NCBI GenBank assembly: GCA_045591035.1
Contig: JAZNSG010000048.1
Span: 13,267-77,266, forward strand
Length of the DNA: 64,000 bases
Origin: SIG440 sp045591035
Lineage (GTDB): Bacteria > Bacillota > Clostridia > Monoglobales > Monoglobaceae
Reading direction: 5' to 3'
The notes under the pieces: model-generated
The model's database searches: none
Told to the model about the DNA's origin: nothing
Seen by the model: only the letters and a program-made list of their open reading frames with translations
Position numbers and translations under genes: made by a program
Shown: positions 26,763 through 35,774 of the stretch, piece by piece
Layout: each line of letters begins with the position of its first letter
Numbering within the stretch: position 1 is the stretch's first letter

Positions 26763-28128
26763 AAGAGTCATACGTGTTCTTATAGTTGTATCAAGCCTTT
26801 TTCTTGCTCTTGTGTCCTACCTTCTTTATTTTAATATGTTCAAAGCAAAAACAGTGGTAACAAATCCATACAACCAGCGTCAATGGGAAGAGGAGGCTTT
26901 TGTCGTTCGTGGCAAGATTTATGACGCTGAAGGTGTTGTTCTTGCAGAGACAATTGAGGAAGATGACGGAAACTCAAAGCGTGTTTATCCCCAAAAAAAT
27001 ATGTACAGTCACGTTATCGGTTATTGTTCACGTGTTTATGGAAAAAGTCTGTTAGAACAAAAATATGACAGAGAACTTTTGGGTAAAGACGATATAGGAA
27101 TTTTTCAAGGGGACAAACGAAAAGGTTTTGATCTTAATCTTACAATAAGCAATGCTCTTCAGGAATGTGCCTATAAAAAAATGTCCGGGAAGAAAGGGGC
27201 ATTGGTTGCTATGAACCCCAAGACCGGCGAGATACTTGCTATGGTGAGTTTACCTGATTTTGATCCGAATGCATCTGTTCTTGAGGAAAATTGGGGAGAA
27301 ATAGTTGAAAGAGAGGATGCACCCTTGGTTAGCCGAAGTGTTCAGGGCCTTTATCCTCCGGGTTCAACATATAAAATAGTTACAGCTGCCGCTGCATATG
27401 AAAACAATAAAGAAGATAAAGAATTTGACGATATTGGTAAGTTCGTTAAGGGCAAGGTAACTGTAGAAAACTACAACAAAAAATCTCATGGAAAAATTGG
27501 TGTAGCCAGAGCTTTTGCGGTTTCGAGTAATCAGGTTTTTTGTGAGTTGGGTTATGAACTGGGTGGCAAGGCTATGCTGGATATTTCAAAGAGGTTTGGT
27601 ATTGGAGAAAACATAGACAGCGATTTTGATATTGCAAAAAGCAGAATAGAATATAAAAAAATGACAGATACAGATGCGGCATTGGTTGCCATAGGACAAG
27701 GACAGCTTTTAACCACTCCTATGGAAATGGCTCTTATATGTTCTGCTGTGGCAAATGGTGGGAAAATAATGAGACCGTATATTGTTGATACTATTACGAA
27801 AAATAATATAGTCATTCAAAGTTCAAAACCAAAGGAAATTATGAGGGCAATATCACCTGATTGTGCTGAATTTTTGGGTGAACTTATGCTTGAAGCGGTT
27901 GAAAACGGAACCGGAACAAAGGCTAAAATAAACGGTGTTTCTGTGGCGGGGAAAACAGGAACTGCAGAAAACGAAAGTGACAAGGACCATTCATGGTTTG
28001 TTGGTTTTGCTCCTTATGAAGATCCTGAAATTGCAGTTGCGGTTATTTTGGAAAACGATGGTACAAGCGGAGGCGATTCTGCCGCACCGATTGCTAAGGC
28101 GGTTATAAGGGAATATCTTCTGAACTAA
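26749..28128 (+). CDS. Class B penicillin-binding protein (PbpA-like transpeptidase)
   Basis: This D,D-transpeptidase cross-links peptidoglycan outside the membrane. It has one N-terminal membrane helix (about 8-29). The transpeptidase domain has all three active-site motifs: SxxK in YPPGSTYK (Ser206, Lys209), SxN as SSN (about 259-261) and KTG in VAGKTGTAEN. At 459 aa it is short for the class because the N-terminal pedestal is reduced, as in mycobacterial PbpA. It is the SEDS partner of the preceding gene. Confidence 0.92.
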   Translation: MNTNKRVIRVLIVVSSLFLALVSYLLYFNMFKAKTVVTNPYNQRQWEEEAFVVRGKIYDAEGVVLAETIEEDDGNSKRVYPQKNMYSHVIGYCSRVYGKSLLEQKYDRELLGKDDIGIFQGDKRKGFDLNLTISNALQECAYKKMSGKKGALVAMNPKTGEILAMVSLPDFDPNASVLEENWGEIVEREDAPLVSRSVQGLYPPGSTYKIVTAAAAYENNKEDKEFDDIGKFVKGKVTVENYNKKSHGKIGVARAFAVSSNQVFCELGYELGGKAMLDISKRFGIGENIDSDFDIAKSRIEYKKMTDTDAALVAIGQGQLLTTPMEMALICSAVANGGKIMRPYIVDTITKNNIVIQSSKPKEIMRAISPDCAEFLGELMLEAVENGTGTKAKINGVSVAGKTGTAENESDKDHSWFVGFAPYEDPEIAVAVILENDGTSGGDSAAPIAKAVIREYLLN

Positions 28129-28161
28129 GAAAATACTAAGACTAAAAACGGAGGACTGCTG

Positions 28162-29418
28162 ATGGCGGCAGATTTAATTGAAATAAAAAAAGAAGAAACA
28201 AAGCCCATAGCAGTGCTGTGTGGTGTGGACACAGGCGAATTTGATATGGAGCGTTCCATGGACGAGCTTGAAAGCCTTGCAGAAACTGCAGGGGCCCGGG
28301 TTATTGCGCACTTTGTGCAAAAAACAAATTCTTTTGAGGTGGCTACATGCCTTGGCTCTGGGAAGCTGTTGGAACTTGCGGAGTTTTGTAAAAATAATGA
28401 TGTTGAAATGGTGATTTTTAACCACGAATTGACTGCTTCACAGATGCGTAATATTGAGGATGCAACGGATGTTACTGTTATTGACAGGACTACCTTGATT
28501 TTGGATATTTTTGCTCAACGTGCAAAGAGTGCTGAGGGAAGGCTTCAGGTTGAACTTGCTCAGCTTAAATACCGGCTTCCGAGGCTTGGCGGAATGGGCA
28601 GAGCACTTTCGCGACAAGGTGGCGGAATAGGCTCGAGAGGTCCCGGTGAGGCTAAACTTGAAATGGATAAACGGTATATAAGACACCGAATAGAGAAACT
28701 TGAAGGACAACTGAAGGAGCTTTCAAAACGCCGTGAATATGCCCACAAAAGGAGAAAAAAAGACGGAGTTACAACCGTTGCTATAGTCGGATATACTAAT
28801 GTGGGTAAGTCCACCTTACTTAATGCACTTTCTGAGGCAGATGTTTTGGCTGAAAACATGCTTTTTGCAACACTGGACCCGACAGCGAGAGCTTTGGAAT
28901 TGCCTGACGGAAGAATGGTGATGTTGGTTGATACGGTTGGACTTATAAGCCGGTTGCCCCATAATTTGGTTGAGGCATTTAAATCGACCCTTGAAGAGGC
29001 AGTGAATGCGGACCTTATTTTGAATGTTTGTGATGTTTCTTCGGATGAGGCACGCGCGCAAATAAAGATAACCTGTGATTTGCTAAAAGAGCTGGGCGGA
29101 GAATCTATACCAATGCTGATTGTGGCGAATAAGTGTGACCTGAAAGAAGATGACCTTAGAATATCGGCTGAAAAAACGGTGTATATCTCAGCAAAAACAG
29201 GAGCTGGCCTGGATGAACTTTTGACAGAAATCTCAAACAGCCTGAAAACTACTTTAAGACGATTAGTTCTTAATCTGCCATATAGTGAGGCGGGGAAACT
29301 AAATCTAATTCGACAAAAAGGAAAGGTGTTTGAGGAAAGGTACGAGGCAGATGGTATTGTTGTTGATGCTTTGGTAGATATTACGGTATATAGCAGCATT
29401 AGTGAATATATATTATAG
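28162..29418 (+). CDS. hflX: Ribosome-associated GTPase HflX
   Basis: This 50S-binding GTPase helps rescue or dissociate stalled ribosomes. The N-terminal HflX domain has GTGEFDMERS-type and ATCLGSGKL elements, then a glycine-rich linker (GGGIGSRGPGEAKLEMDKR). The G domain has G1 GYTNVGKST, G3 DTVGLI and G4 NKCD. The 418-aa length is normal. The ATG follows cggagga, and the gene ends at its own terminator. Confidence 0.95.
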   Translation: MAADLIEIKKEETKPIAVLCGVDTGEFDMERSMDELESLAETAGARVIAHFVQKTNSFEVATCLGSGKLLELAEFCKNNDVEMVIFNHELTASQMRNIEDATDVTVIDRTTLILDIFAQRAKSAEGRLQVELAQLKYRLPRLGGMGRALSRQGGGIGSRGPGEAKLEMDKRYIRHRIEKLEGQLKELSKRREYAHKRRKKDGVTTVAIVGYTNVGKSTLLNALSEADVLAENMLFATLDPTARALELPDGRMVMLVDTVGLISRLPHNLVEAFKSTLEEAVNADLILNVCDVSSDEARAQIKITCDLLKELGGESIPMLIVANKCDLKEDDLRISAEKTVYISAKTGAGLDELLTEISNSLKTTLRRLVLNLPYSEAGKLNLIRQKGKVFEERYEADGIVVDALVDITVYSSISEYIL

Positions 29419-29420
29419 AT

Positions 29421-29455
29421 AAAAAAGAACTGCAGTTTTATGTGGTTCTTTTTTT
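29421..29455 (+). terminator. Intrinsic terminator after hflX
   Basis: An A-rich 5' arm (29421-29434) pairs with 29441-29454 around a six-base loop, two G-T pairs included, and the 3' side is a run of T. Confidence 0.85.
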
Positions 29456-29518
29456 GTGTTCTAAGACCGGACAAAGTATCATATACATAGAACAAACCTT
29501 GCGAAAGAGAGTGAAATT

Positions 29519-30448
29519 ATGGATCAAAGGATAAACGAAATTTTGGGTTATATGCCCGAACATCTTTGCTGTATGTTGAGCAAAACGTTTTTGACTGTCG
29601 GAGACACCTTGCAGGAAATTAGACTGAGAAGTGGGCGTCCGTTAATTGTAGAGACTTCTAACGGAAGTTTTGCAGTTTTGCCAAGCGGTAATGTTTCACC
29701 GGCGGTAGGAGGGGCATACATAACGAAACACTCGGATTTAAAACGGATTTTCAGAGCAATATGTGAAAATTCTGTTTATGCTTTTTCTGAGGACATACGG
29801 CAAGGTTTTATAACCATAAAGGGAGGACATCGTGTAGGAATTACCGGCAAGTCTGTGTGTGAAAACGAAAGGATGGAAGGATTTCGAGAAGTCAGTTCTT
29901 TAAACATACGGGTCGCACGGGAATTCATAGGAGCAGCAAATGACCTTGTGGGTATGGTGCTTAGTCCGTTTGGAATAAAAAATACCTTAATTGTCGCACC
30001 TCCTATGGGGGGGAAGACTACAATTCTCCGAGACCTGACCCGCCAGCTTTCGGACAAAGGAATAAAGACCGCACTTGCAGATGACAGAGGCGAAATTGCT
30101 GCCCTGTATCGGGGCGTACCTCAAAACGATGTGGGACTTCAGACTGATGTTCTTGAAAATTCGTCTAAAGCAGATTCCGTTACAATGCTTCTTCGGTGTA
30201 TGTCTCCACAGCTTGTAGTTACAGATGAAATTTCAACAGCAAAAGATGTTGATGCGATTTTGGGATGTTTTGGCACAGGCGTGTCGGTTATAGCTTCTGC
30301 CCATGGCAGAGACGCTGAGGAAGTAAAATCAAGACCGCTTTTTAATAAACTTTTTGAGAAAGGCGGCTTCAGGCAAATAATTGTCCTTTCAAAGGATGGA
30401 CTTGGCCCGAATACAAGGATATTAGGAAAGGCATTTGAAATATGTTGA
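29519..30448 (+). CDS. spoIIIAA: Stage III sporulation protein AA (ATPase)
   Basis: This AAA-type ATPase is related to secretion ATPases. It powers the SpoIIIA-SpoIIQ channel between mother cell and forespore. At 309 aa it matches the family. QGFITIKGGHRVGITG precedes Walker A APPMGGKTT (about 160-168) and the Walker B/ASCE segment LVVTDEIS. It heads an eight-gene operon in the standard order. Sigma E control is expected from B. subtilis; a CATATACAT string at 29480-29488 is only a weak match to its -10 box. Confidence 0.96.
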   Translation: MDQRINEILGYMPEHLCCMLSKTFLTVGDTLQEIRLRSGRPLIVETSNGSFAVLPSGNVSPAVGGAYITKHSDLKRIFRAICENSVYAFSEDIRQGFITIKGGHRVGITGKSVCENERMEGFREVSSLNIRVAREFIGAANDLVGMVLSPFGIKNTLIVAPPMGGKTTILRDLTRQLSDKGIKTALADDRGEIAALYRGVPQNDVGLQTDVLENSSKADSVTMLLRCMSPQLVVTDEISTAKDVDAILGCFGTGVSVIASAHGRDAEEVKSRPLFNKLFEKGGFRQIIVLSKDGLGPNTRILGKAFEIC

Positions 30449-30963
30449 TAACATTAATTTCCGGAAGCACTATACTTCTTGGTTGCGGTGGGCTTGGGAT
30501 GCTTCTGGCTGCCGGATGCAAAAAAAGAGTTAGTCAACTGGTTCAGCTTGAAACAGCTATTTCTCAATTAGAGTTTGATATAGACTTTTTATGCTTAGAG
30601 TTGGATGAATCCTTTGAAAAAATCATAGTGAGAATGGACGGGGCCTTGAAAGAGGTATTTGTATATATCCGAGAACGTTTGAAAAACCAAAAAGGTACAG
30701 ATATGCAACGGGTATGGGCGAGAGCCTTTAAACGGTGCGAAGATGAGATTTTTCTTAGCGGTGAAGATATGCAGATTGTTTTTGATTTTTCAAAGAATCT
30801 TGGTTGTGGAAACAGAAGCACAGAAAAAAACAATATAAAGGCTGCATTAATGCGACTGAAAGTTGCAGAAGAAGAGGCACGAGAAAGTGCAAAAAAAAAT
30901 GTTAAAATGTATAGGGGTCTTGGACTTCTCGCCGGGATTTTTATTATTCTGGTTTTGATTTAA
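30442..30963 (+). CDS. spoIIIAB: Stage III sporulation protein AB
   Basis: This 173-aa membrane protein, related to GspF-type secretion platform proteins, has hydrophobic segments at both ends (about 3-24 and 153-172) and a helical middle with the ETAISQLEFDIDFL pattern seen in the family. The ATG overlaps the spoIIIAA stop by 7 nt. Confidence 0.93.
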   Translation: MLITLISGSTILLGCGGLGMLLAAGCKKRVSQLVQLETAISQLEFDIDFLCLELDESFEKIIVRMDGALKEVFVYIRERLKNQKGTDMQRVWARAFKRCEDEIFLSGEDMQIVFDFSKNLGCGNRSTEKNNIKAALMRLKVAEEEARESAKKNVKMYRGLGLLAGIFIILVLI

Positions 30964-30987
30964 ATATACAAAAGTGGAGGGGTTTAC

Positions 30988-31188
30988 TTGGATGGTGTAG
31001 ATTTGATATTCAAGGTAGCGGCAATAGGGATTTTAGTTGCGGTACTTAACCAACTTCTGGTAAGGAGCGGACGAGAGGACCAGGCGATGCTTACAACCCT
31101 TGCCGGGCTTGTGGTTGTTCTTTTTATGATAATAGATCAGATAAGTCTGCTTTTTGAAACGATAAAGTCTGTGTTTGACCTTGGATAA
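30988..31188 (+). CDS. spoIIIAC: Stage III sporulation protein AC
   Basis: This 66-aa protein with two membrane helices is a standard small component of the feeding-tube complex. The start codon is TTG 30988, behind gtggagggg. The family pattern IFKVAAIGILVAVLNQLL is present. Confidence 0.92.
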   Translation: MDGVDLIFKVAAIGILVAVLNQLLVRSGREDQAMLTTLAGLVVVLFMIIDQISLLFETIKSVFDLG

Positions 31189-31201
31189 AACGGTGGAATG
31201 T

Positions 31202-31594
31202 ATGGGAATTTTTAAAATAGTAGGGCTGGGACTTGCGGCAGCGGTTTTGGCTGTATTTGTTAAAGGCTGGAAGCCGGAGCTTTCTATTACAATTTCACTT
31301 GCGGCTTCGGCTATTATTTTTTTGATGGTTGCTCCTTATCTTGAATCAGTAATGAAGATGTTTGATGATATTTCGTCACAAGTTGGCATAAAAGGGGAGT
31401 ATATGGGGATTGCCCTTAAGGTAACGGGAATAGCTTATGTTTCTCAGTTCGGAGCGGAGCTGTGTCGTGATTCCGGGGAAAATGCAATAGCTTCAAAAAT
31501 AGAATTTGGCGGGAAAATAATTATTATGGTTTTGTCTCTGCCTGTAATGTATAATCTTTTGGGAGTTGTTAGTGAGATATTAAATTTCAAATGA
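31202..31594 (+). CDS. spoIIIAD: Stage III sporulation protein AD
   Basis: This 130-aa, four-helix membrane protein resembles SpoIIIAC in its N-terminal half. GKIIIMVLSLPVMYNLL near the C-terminus is typical. I take ATG 31202, which has ggtgg just upstream; a longer frame would begin inside spoIIIAC. Confidence 0.92.
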   Translation: MGIFKIVGLGLAAAVLAVFVKGWKPELSITISLAASAIIFLMVAPYLESVMKMFDDISSQVGIKGEYMGIALKVTGIAYVSQFGAELCRDSGENAIASKIEFGGKIIIMVLSLPVMYNLLGVVSEILNFK

Positions 31595-31604
31595 GGTAGT
31601 GCAA

Positions 31605-32774
31605 ATGAGAAAGATTGGGTGGATAATATTTTTTGTTTTAATAATATCTTCTAAAAGTGTGTATGCAGAAAGAAAAACATCTGAGCAGTGGATTATAGAC
31701 GATTACCTGAAAGTTTATGGTGAACCTTTGGAAAATGGTTTTAAAAATGCGGCGGGCGAGGTTTTGAATGTTTTGCCCGGATTCTCGGCTGAAGATATGC
31801 TTTTAGATGCTGCACAAGGTAAAAATATATTTCATCCTAAAGAAATTCTAAGCGGTGTTTTGCGTCTTTTTGTGAGAGAGATACGAAACACAATGAAAAT
31901 TCTTGTGTTTATTCCGGCTTTGGCAATTTTGTGTTTGTTTACCTCGAACATGCAGGACGGATTTAAGTCAAAGGGTATATCTTCGGGAGCTTTTTATGTT
32001 TGTTATGTAATAATGGCAGGAATTTTGGCAGCGGCTTTTTTGAATGTTGTAAGTTGTGGGAAAAGTGTAATCCAAAATATTTCAATGTTTATGAGAGTTT
32101 TGCTCCCGGTAGTTTTGGCTTCTCTTGCGGCAGGGGGCGCAGTGATTTCTGCGACGACATATGAGTTTGTCCTTATATGGATAGTTGAAATTACTCAATG
32201 GGCAGTGGAATTTTTGTTTATGCCAATGGTTATGATTGCTGCAGCTTTGGGTATGGTGAATAATTTATCGTCGGGGCTGAGCGTTGAAAAGCTTACACAG
32301 TTCATCAACAAAACCGTCAAGTGGGGACTTGGGATAATGCTGACAATGTTTGTTGGAATAACAGGGTTTCAGGGGATTGTGTCGGGAAGTGCTGACGGAC
32401 TTTCGGTGAAAATAACAAGATTTGCCGCTTCTAATCTGATTCCTATGGTTGGCGGAATACTATCCGAAACAGTTGAAACAGTTATGAACTGCAGTGTTGT
32501 AATAAAAAATTCCCTTGGGGTATTGGGAATAGTTATGGTTGTTTTAGTTGCCGTTATACCAATTTTGAAAATTGCTGCATGCCTGGTGCTTTTCAGGCTG
32601 TGCACAGCTTTGATTCAACCAATTTCAGAAGAAAGGATGGTAAAATGTATGACAGACCTGTCTGATTCGGTTTCGTCAGTATTTTCAATGTCAGTTGCTG
32701 TTGTAATTATGTTTATAATTATTCTTACTGTAATAATAAATCTTGGGAATTCGGCTTTGTTACTGGGGAGATAG
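31605..32774 (+). CDS. spoIIIAE: Stage III sporulation protein AE
   Basis: This large polytopic protein (389 aa) has a cleavable-looking signal segment at the N-terminus and seven or eight further helices. It is thought to form part of the membrane channel. ATG 31605 is preferred over GTG 31599 because gaggt (31593-31597) is spaced 7 nt from it. The 3' end lies 4 nt before the spoIIIAF ATG. Confidence 0.92.
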   Translation: MRKIGWIIFFVLIISSKSVYAERKTSEQWIIDDYLKVYGEPLENGFKNAAGEVLNVLPGFSAEDMLLDAAQGKNIFHPKEILSGVLRLFVREIRNTMKILVFIPALAILCLFTSNMQDGFKSKGISSGAFYVCYVIMAGILAAAFLNVVSCGKSVIQNISMFMRVLLPVVLASLAAGGAVISATTYEFVLIWIVEITQWAVEFLFMPMVMIAAALGMVNNLSSGLSVEKLTQFINKTVKWGLGIMLTMFVGITGFQGIVSGSADGLSVKITRFAASNLIPMVGGILSETVETVMNCSVVIKNSLGVLGIVMVVLVAVIPILKIAACLVLFRLCTALIQPISEERMVKCMTDLSDSVSSVFSMSVAVVIMFIIILTVIINLGNSALLLGR

Positions 32775-32778
32775 TTTT

Positions 32779-33267
32779 ATGGAGTTTATGAGAGAATGGG
32801 TTATGCAGGTTGCAGGAGTAATCATACTTGGAACAGTTTGTGACCTGATAATGATAGAGGGCGAGATAAAGAAATATGTAAGACCAATTTTTGGACTTAT
32901 TTTAATATTATCAATAGTTCGGCCAATCACTGCACTTTCATCGGAAAAGTTTGAAAGCTTTCCTTCAGGGTATGACAGGCTAAGCGCTCAAAGAATTACT
33001 CAGAATATTGAGAAGAAAGATTTGGAAATTGTTCGGAGATTATATGTCAAAAAACTTGAGGAAAAGGCGACAGAGGAGCTTAAAACGAAAACAAAAAATG
33101 ATTTTTCGGTCAGTGTGACTGTGAAAGAGGACATGGAAAGCTTTGGAGAAATAAAGAGTATCTGTGTAACAGGCCACAGTGAAAAATTCAAAGATTCAGA
33201 AATAAAAAAGATTTTAGCTGAGAAATTTGGAATAGAAGAAAATCTTGTGAATATTAAGAGTTATTAG
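32779..33267 (+). CDS. spoIIIAF: Stage III sporulation protein AF
   Basis: The 162-aa protein has two N-terminal membrane helices, with YVRPIFGLILILSIVRPI between and within them, and a soluble C-terminal domain with the ring-building-motif-like pattern typical of SpoIIIAF. The start ATG 32779 follows ggggaga. Confidence 0.9.
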   Translation: MEFMREWVMQVAGVIILGTVCDLIMIEGEIKKYVRPIFGLILILSIVRPITALSSEKFESFPSGYDRLSAQRITQNIEKKDLEIVRRLYVKKLEEKATEELKTKTKNDFSVSVTVKEDMESFGEIKSICVTGHSEKFKDSEIKKILAEKFGIEENLVNIKSY

Positions 33268-33278
33268 GTGGTGAAAAA

Positions 33279-33866
33279 ATGCTGTTTAATTGGCGAAGAA
33301 AAGGCCCACAAGTATTTGAGGTTGACCCAGAAGGAAATTTGAGAAAGCCTGTGAAAAAACAGATGTGGATAATTGTAGCAGTCATAATAGCTGTTTTTGT
33401 TATGGCATTTGGTACAGGAAGTGATAAAAGTATAAAGAAAACAGAGACAGCCTCAATTGATTCAAAAGCTGATTTGAAAAATGATTACATATCAATGGAA
33501 GAGCAGCGACTTGAAAATATATTAAAAGAGATTAAGGGCGCAGGCAGGGTAAAAGCTTTGATTTCAGTTGAATCCTATGGTGAAAAGGTTGTTGGGACAA
33601 ATAAGAAATCAGAGAACACAAAAAATACTGAAAGTCAGTCAAGCAGTCTGGTCTCATCTGAAGAAAAAACAGCTATGTATCATGGCACAGAAAAGGGCGA
33701 AGAACCGTTTGTCGTTAAAGAAAAATGTCCGATGCCTTGTGGTGTGTTGATAGTTGCCGAGGGCGGGGGAGATGAATCGGTACGACTTGAAATTTATGAA
33801 GCAGTAAAGGCTCTTTATGGTATATCGGGTCACAGAATTAAGGTTGCAGCAGGGAGTATTGCTTAA
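33279..33866 (+). CDS. spoIIIAG: Stage III sporulation protein AG
   Basis: This 195-aa ring-forming protein resembles EscJ/FliF-type secretion rings. It has one helix (about 29-46) and an outer domain that begins RLENILKEIKGAGRVKALIS, the family signature, and ends in the alternating beta pattern KCPMPCGVLIVAEGGGD. The start ATG follows aggtgg. Confidence 0.93.
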   Translation: MLFNWRRKGPQVFEVDPEGNLRKPVKKQMWIIVAVIIAVFVMAFGTGSDKSIKKTETASIDSKADLKNDYISMEEQRLENILKEIKGAGRVKALISVESYGEKVVGTNKKSENTKNTESQSSSLVSSEEKTAMYHGTEKGEEPFVVKEKCPMPCGVLIVAEGGGDESVRLEIYEAVKALYGISGHRIKVAAGSIA

Positions 33867-33869
33867 AAA

Positions 33870-33891
33870 ACGGGGAAGCCGTCTGCCCCGT
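33870..33891 (+). promoter_or_regulatory. GC-rich hairpin between spoIIIAG and spoIIIAH
   Basis: ACGGGG (33870-33875) and CCCCGT (33886-33891) close a 10-nt loop. No T run follows, so it is not a standard terminator. It might stabilise or separate the last message of the operon. Confidence 0.4.
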
Positions 33892-33920
33892 GAATATCAG
33901 CGGCAGAAAGGGATGATTTT

Positions 33921-34454
33921 ATGAAAAAGTTTTTTAAAGGGATAAGAGGGAAGCAAATTCTCATATCAGGACTTGCTGTTTTGGTTATGGTGGCAGGTTA
34001 TTATCGTTGGTCTGTGGAACGGCCCCAGGAGGCGGTTCCTGTTGTTTCGGAGAAACCGTTAGAGATACCCGGTGAAACAATAGCCGAAGAAAACAGCGGG
34101 CCTGAAGATGAATATACTGATTATTTTGCCAGGGCAAGATATGAAAGGGATTGTGCCCGAAGTGAGGCAGCAGAACTTTTGACGGTTGCATCTTTGGATA
34201 ATGATGATGAGTCTCAAAAAACCATTGAAAAGCTTGAGAGTATGGCTCGATATACGGAAAATGAAGCCACTATTGAAAATATGGTAATTGCAAAGGGGTA
34301 CTCTGACTGTGTTGCTTTTGTGGATGAGAACAGCGTGAGGGTTGTTGTAAAAAGTGATTCTTTAGAATCAGAGAGCGTTGCTCAAATAAAGGATATTGTA
34401 ATAGAACAAACCGGAGCAAAAACTACTGAAATAAAGATTTCAAACAAGAAATAG
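33921..34454 (+). CDS. spoIIIAH: Stage III sporulation protein AH
   Basis: This mother-cell half of the SpoIIIAH-SpoIIQ bridge is a 177-aa protein with an N-terminal helix (about 12-28) and a C-terminal ring domain. The stretch YFARARYERDCARSEAAELL is the family signature. The domain ends in a KD-IVIEQTGAKTTEIKI pattern like other ring-building domains. It is the last gene of the operon. Confidence 0.95.
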   Translation: MKKFFKGIRGKQILISGLAVLVMVAGYYRWSVERPQEAVPVVSEKPLEIPGETIAEENSGPEDEYTDYFARARYERDCARSEAAELLTVASLDNDDESQKTIEKLESMARYTENEATIENMVIAKGYSDCVAFVDENSVRVVVKSDSLESESVAQIKDIVIEQTGAKTTEIKISNKK

Positions 34455-34468
34455 AGTTACACAACAAA

Positions 34469-34497
34469 ACAGAGAGCACATGCTCTCTGTTTTTTTA
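34469..34497 (+). terminator. Terminator of the spoIIIA operon
   Basis: ACAGAGAGC (34469-34477), loop ACAT, GCTCTCTGT (34482-34490) and a seven-T tract. Confidence 0.92.
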
Positions 34498-34508
34498 TGT
34501 ATTGATAT

Positions 34509-35648
34509 TTAAGAGAAAAATTTATCACACATATAAGATGCCATTCCTGATAAAAGCTCGGTTTTATCCAAACGAATACATTTTATGGGTACAGACACAC
34601 CAAAGAAATTATTAATGTTGTTTTTTAACGTACCTAATGCCTTGTCGGGGATGTAAGGATGCTCGGCATAATACTGAATATTGCAGACGATTGACGTTGG
34701 GTTGAAAAGCTTTATGCAATTAAAAAGTCCAATAGCCAGATAATCAGCAGAAATATCGGCTACCTTTAGTGCGTCTTTGTCTTTAGATATCAAAAGCTCA
34801 GAAAAAGTTTCTTCTGAAACGGTCTTTCCTGTGTAGGAGGAATATAAGTGAAGGGCGTTATTTATACTGCACATAGCATCTAAACAACCGCGACTACCAC
34901 AAAAGCACGGAACTCCGTTCAGGTCAATAACAGTATGACCGATTTCACCAAGAATGTTGTTTCGTATATTGCCGTCAATGTATTGACGCATACCAATTCC
35001 GCATTCCATATCAAAAAATACAACATTTTCGTCATTTAAGTGATTTGAAGAGTTAAAGTAAATCTGAGCATTCAGGGTGGTTGTATTTTCCACAATAACC
35101 GGCAGATTTGTTACAAGCCCGATATGTTCTGCAAAATTACAATTTTTCCATTTCAATCCTGAAGAAAAAAGCAATTTTTCGTTGTTAACAACAATCCCCG
35201 AAAGAAAAACACCTATTCCAAGGAAATTTTCTTCTCCGTAGGTTGAAATGAGTTCGGATACAGTCTCGTTTATGTAACGTAATCCACTTTCGGGAGTGAG
35301 TTCGGATAAACGAACAGACTTTTCAGAACGAAGCGTTCCGCTCAGATTGGTGCGAAGAATTTTCAAATGCTTTGTGCTGAAATGTATACAAATAAGGTCG
35401 CGATAGTCATTGTTAAACGAAAAAAGAAGACTTTTCCTACCAACACGTTCGACTTCTTCAATACCGCTTTCTATAAGAAGTTTATCCTGAATAAGCTCAC
35501 CGGTAATGTTTGTGAGAGATGCCGGAGAAAGTCCCGTGAAATCCTTTGCCTGAAGTTTTGAGGAATTGGGGTTTTTGCGGAAAAAATCAAGAATTTTTGC
35601 CCTATTTATTTTTTTAACTAATTGTACGTTGCCAACTTCTTTATTCAA
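34509..35648 (-). CDS. ROK-family transcriptional regulator
   Basis: This is a sugar-responsive repressor of the NagC/XylR type. The N-terminal helix-turn-helix (about 12-65) includes INRAKILDFFRKNP and TGLSPASLTNIT. The ROK domain follows, with GEIGHTVID and the zinc motif CFCGSRGCLD. Where sugar kinases have the catalytic ENDxN, this protein reads VENTTTLN, so it is not a kinase. The start is TTG 35648 with aggag 8 nt upstream. It may control the neighbouring oxidoreductase genes. The sugar is unknown. Confidence 0.88.
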   Translation of the reverse strand: MNKEVGNVQLVKKINRAKILDFFRKNPNSSKLQAKDFTGLSPASLTNITGELIQDKLLIESGIEEVERVGRKSLLFSFNNDYRDLICIHFSTKHLKILRTNLSGTLRSEKSVRLSELTPESGLRYINETVSELISTYGEENFLGIGVFLSGIVVNNEKLLFSSGLKWKNCNFAEHIGLVTNLPVIVENTTTLNAQIYFNSSNHLNDENVVFFDMECGIGMRQYIDGNIRNNILGEIGHTVIDLNGVPCFCGSRGCLDAMCSINNALHLYSSYTGKTVSEETFSELLISKDKDALKVADISADYLAIGLFNCIKLFNPTSIVCNIQYYAEHPYIPDKALGTLKNNINNFFGVSVPIKCIRLDKTELLSGMASYMCDKFFS

Positions 35649-35682
35649 AAAGAACTCTCCTCTGCATAAATTTATATAATAT

Positions 35683-35711
35683 ATTCTAGCATAAAGATGG
35701 ATATTTGTCAA
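35683..35711 (-). promoter_or_regulatory. Sigma-A promoter of the ROK regulator
   Basis: Minus strand: TTGACA (35711-35706), 17 nt, TAGAAT (35688-35683). Just upstream, ACCGGA...TCCGGT (35730-35751) is a perfect 6-bp dyad that could be an operator or the end of the Gfo/Idh transcript. Confidence 0.75.
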
Positions 35712-35774
35712 AACCAAAAGAATTGTGTCACCGGAAAGGTTTTTATCCGGTTGGTGTATGAACTTTTTTGAACA

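Noticed and set aside
28560..29495. Long open frame on the minus strand inside hflX (311 aa)
   Set aside because: It is a shadow of hflX: Ser/Thr/Phe-rich, no ribosome site, no known motif, and the plus strand has a complete GTPase.
29470..29500. Sigma-E promoter of spoIIIA
   Set aside because: Only a weak CATATACAT -10-like string is present and no convincing -35 lies at the proper distance; not listed as a feature.
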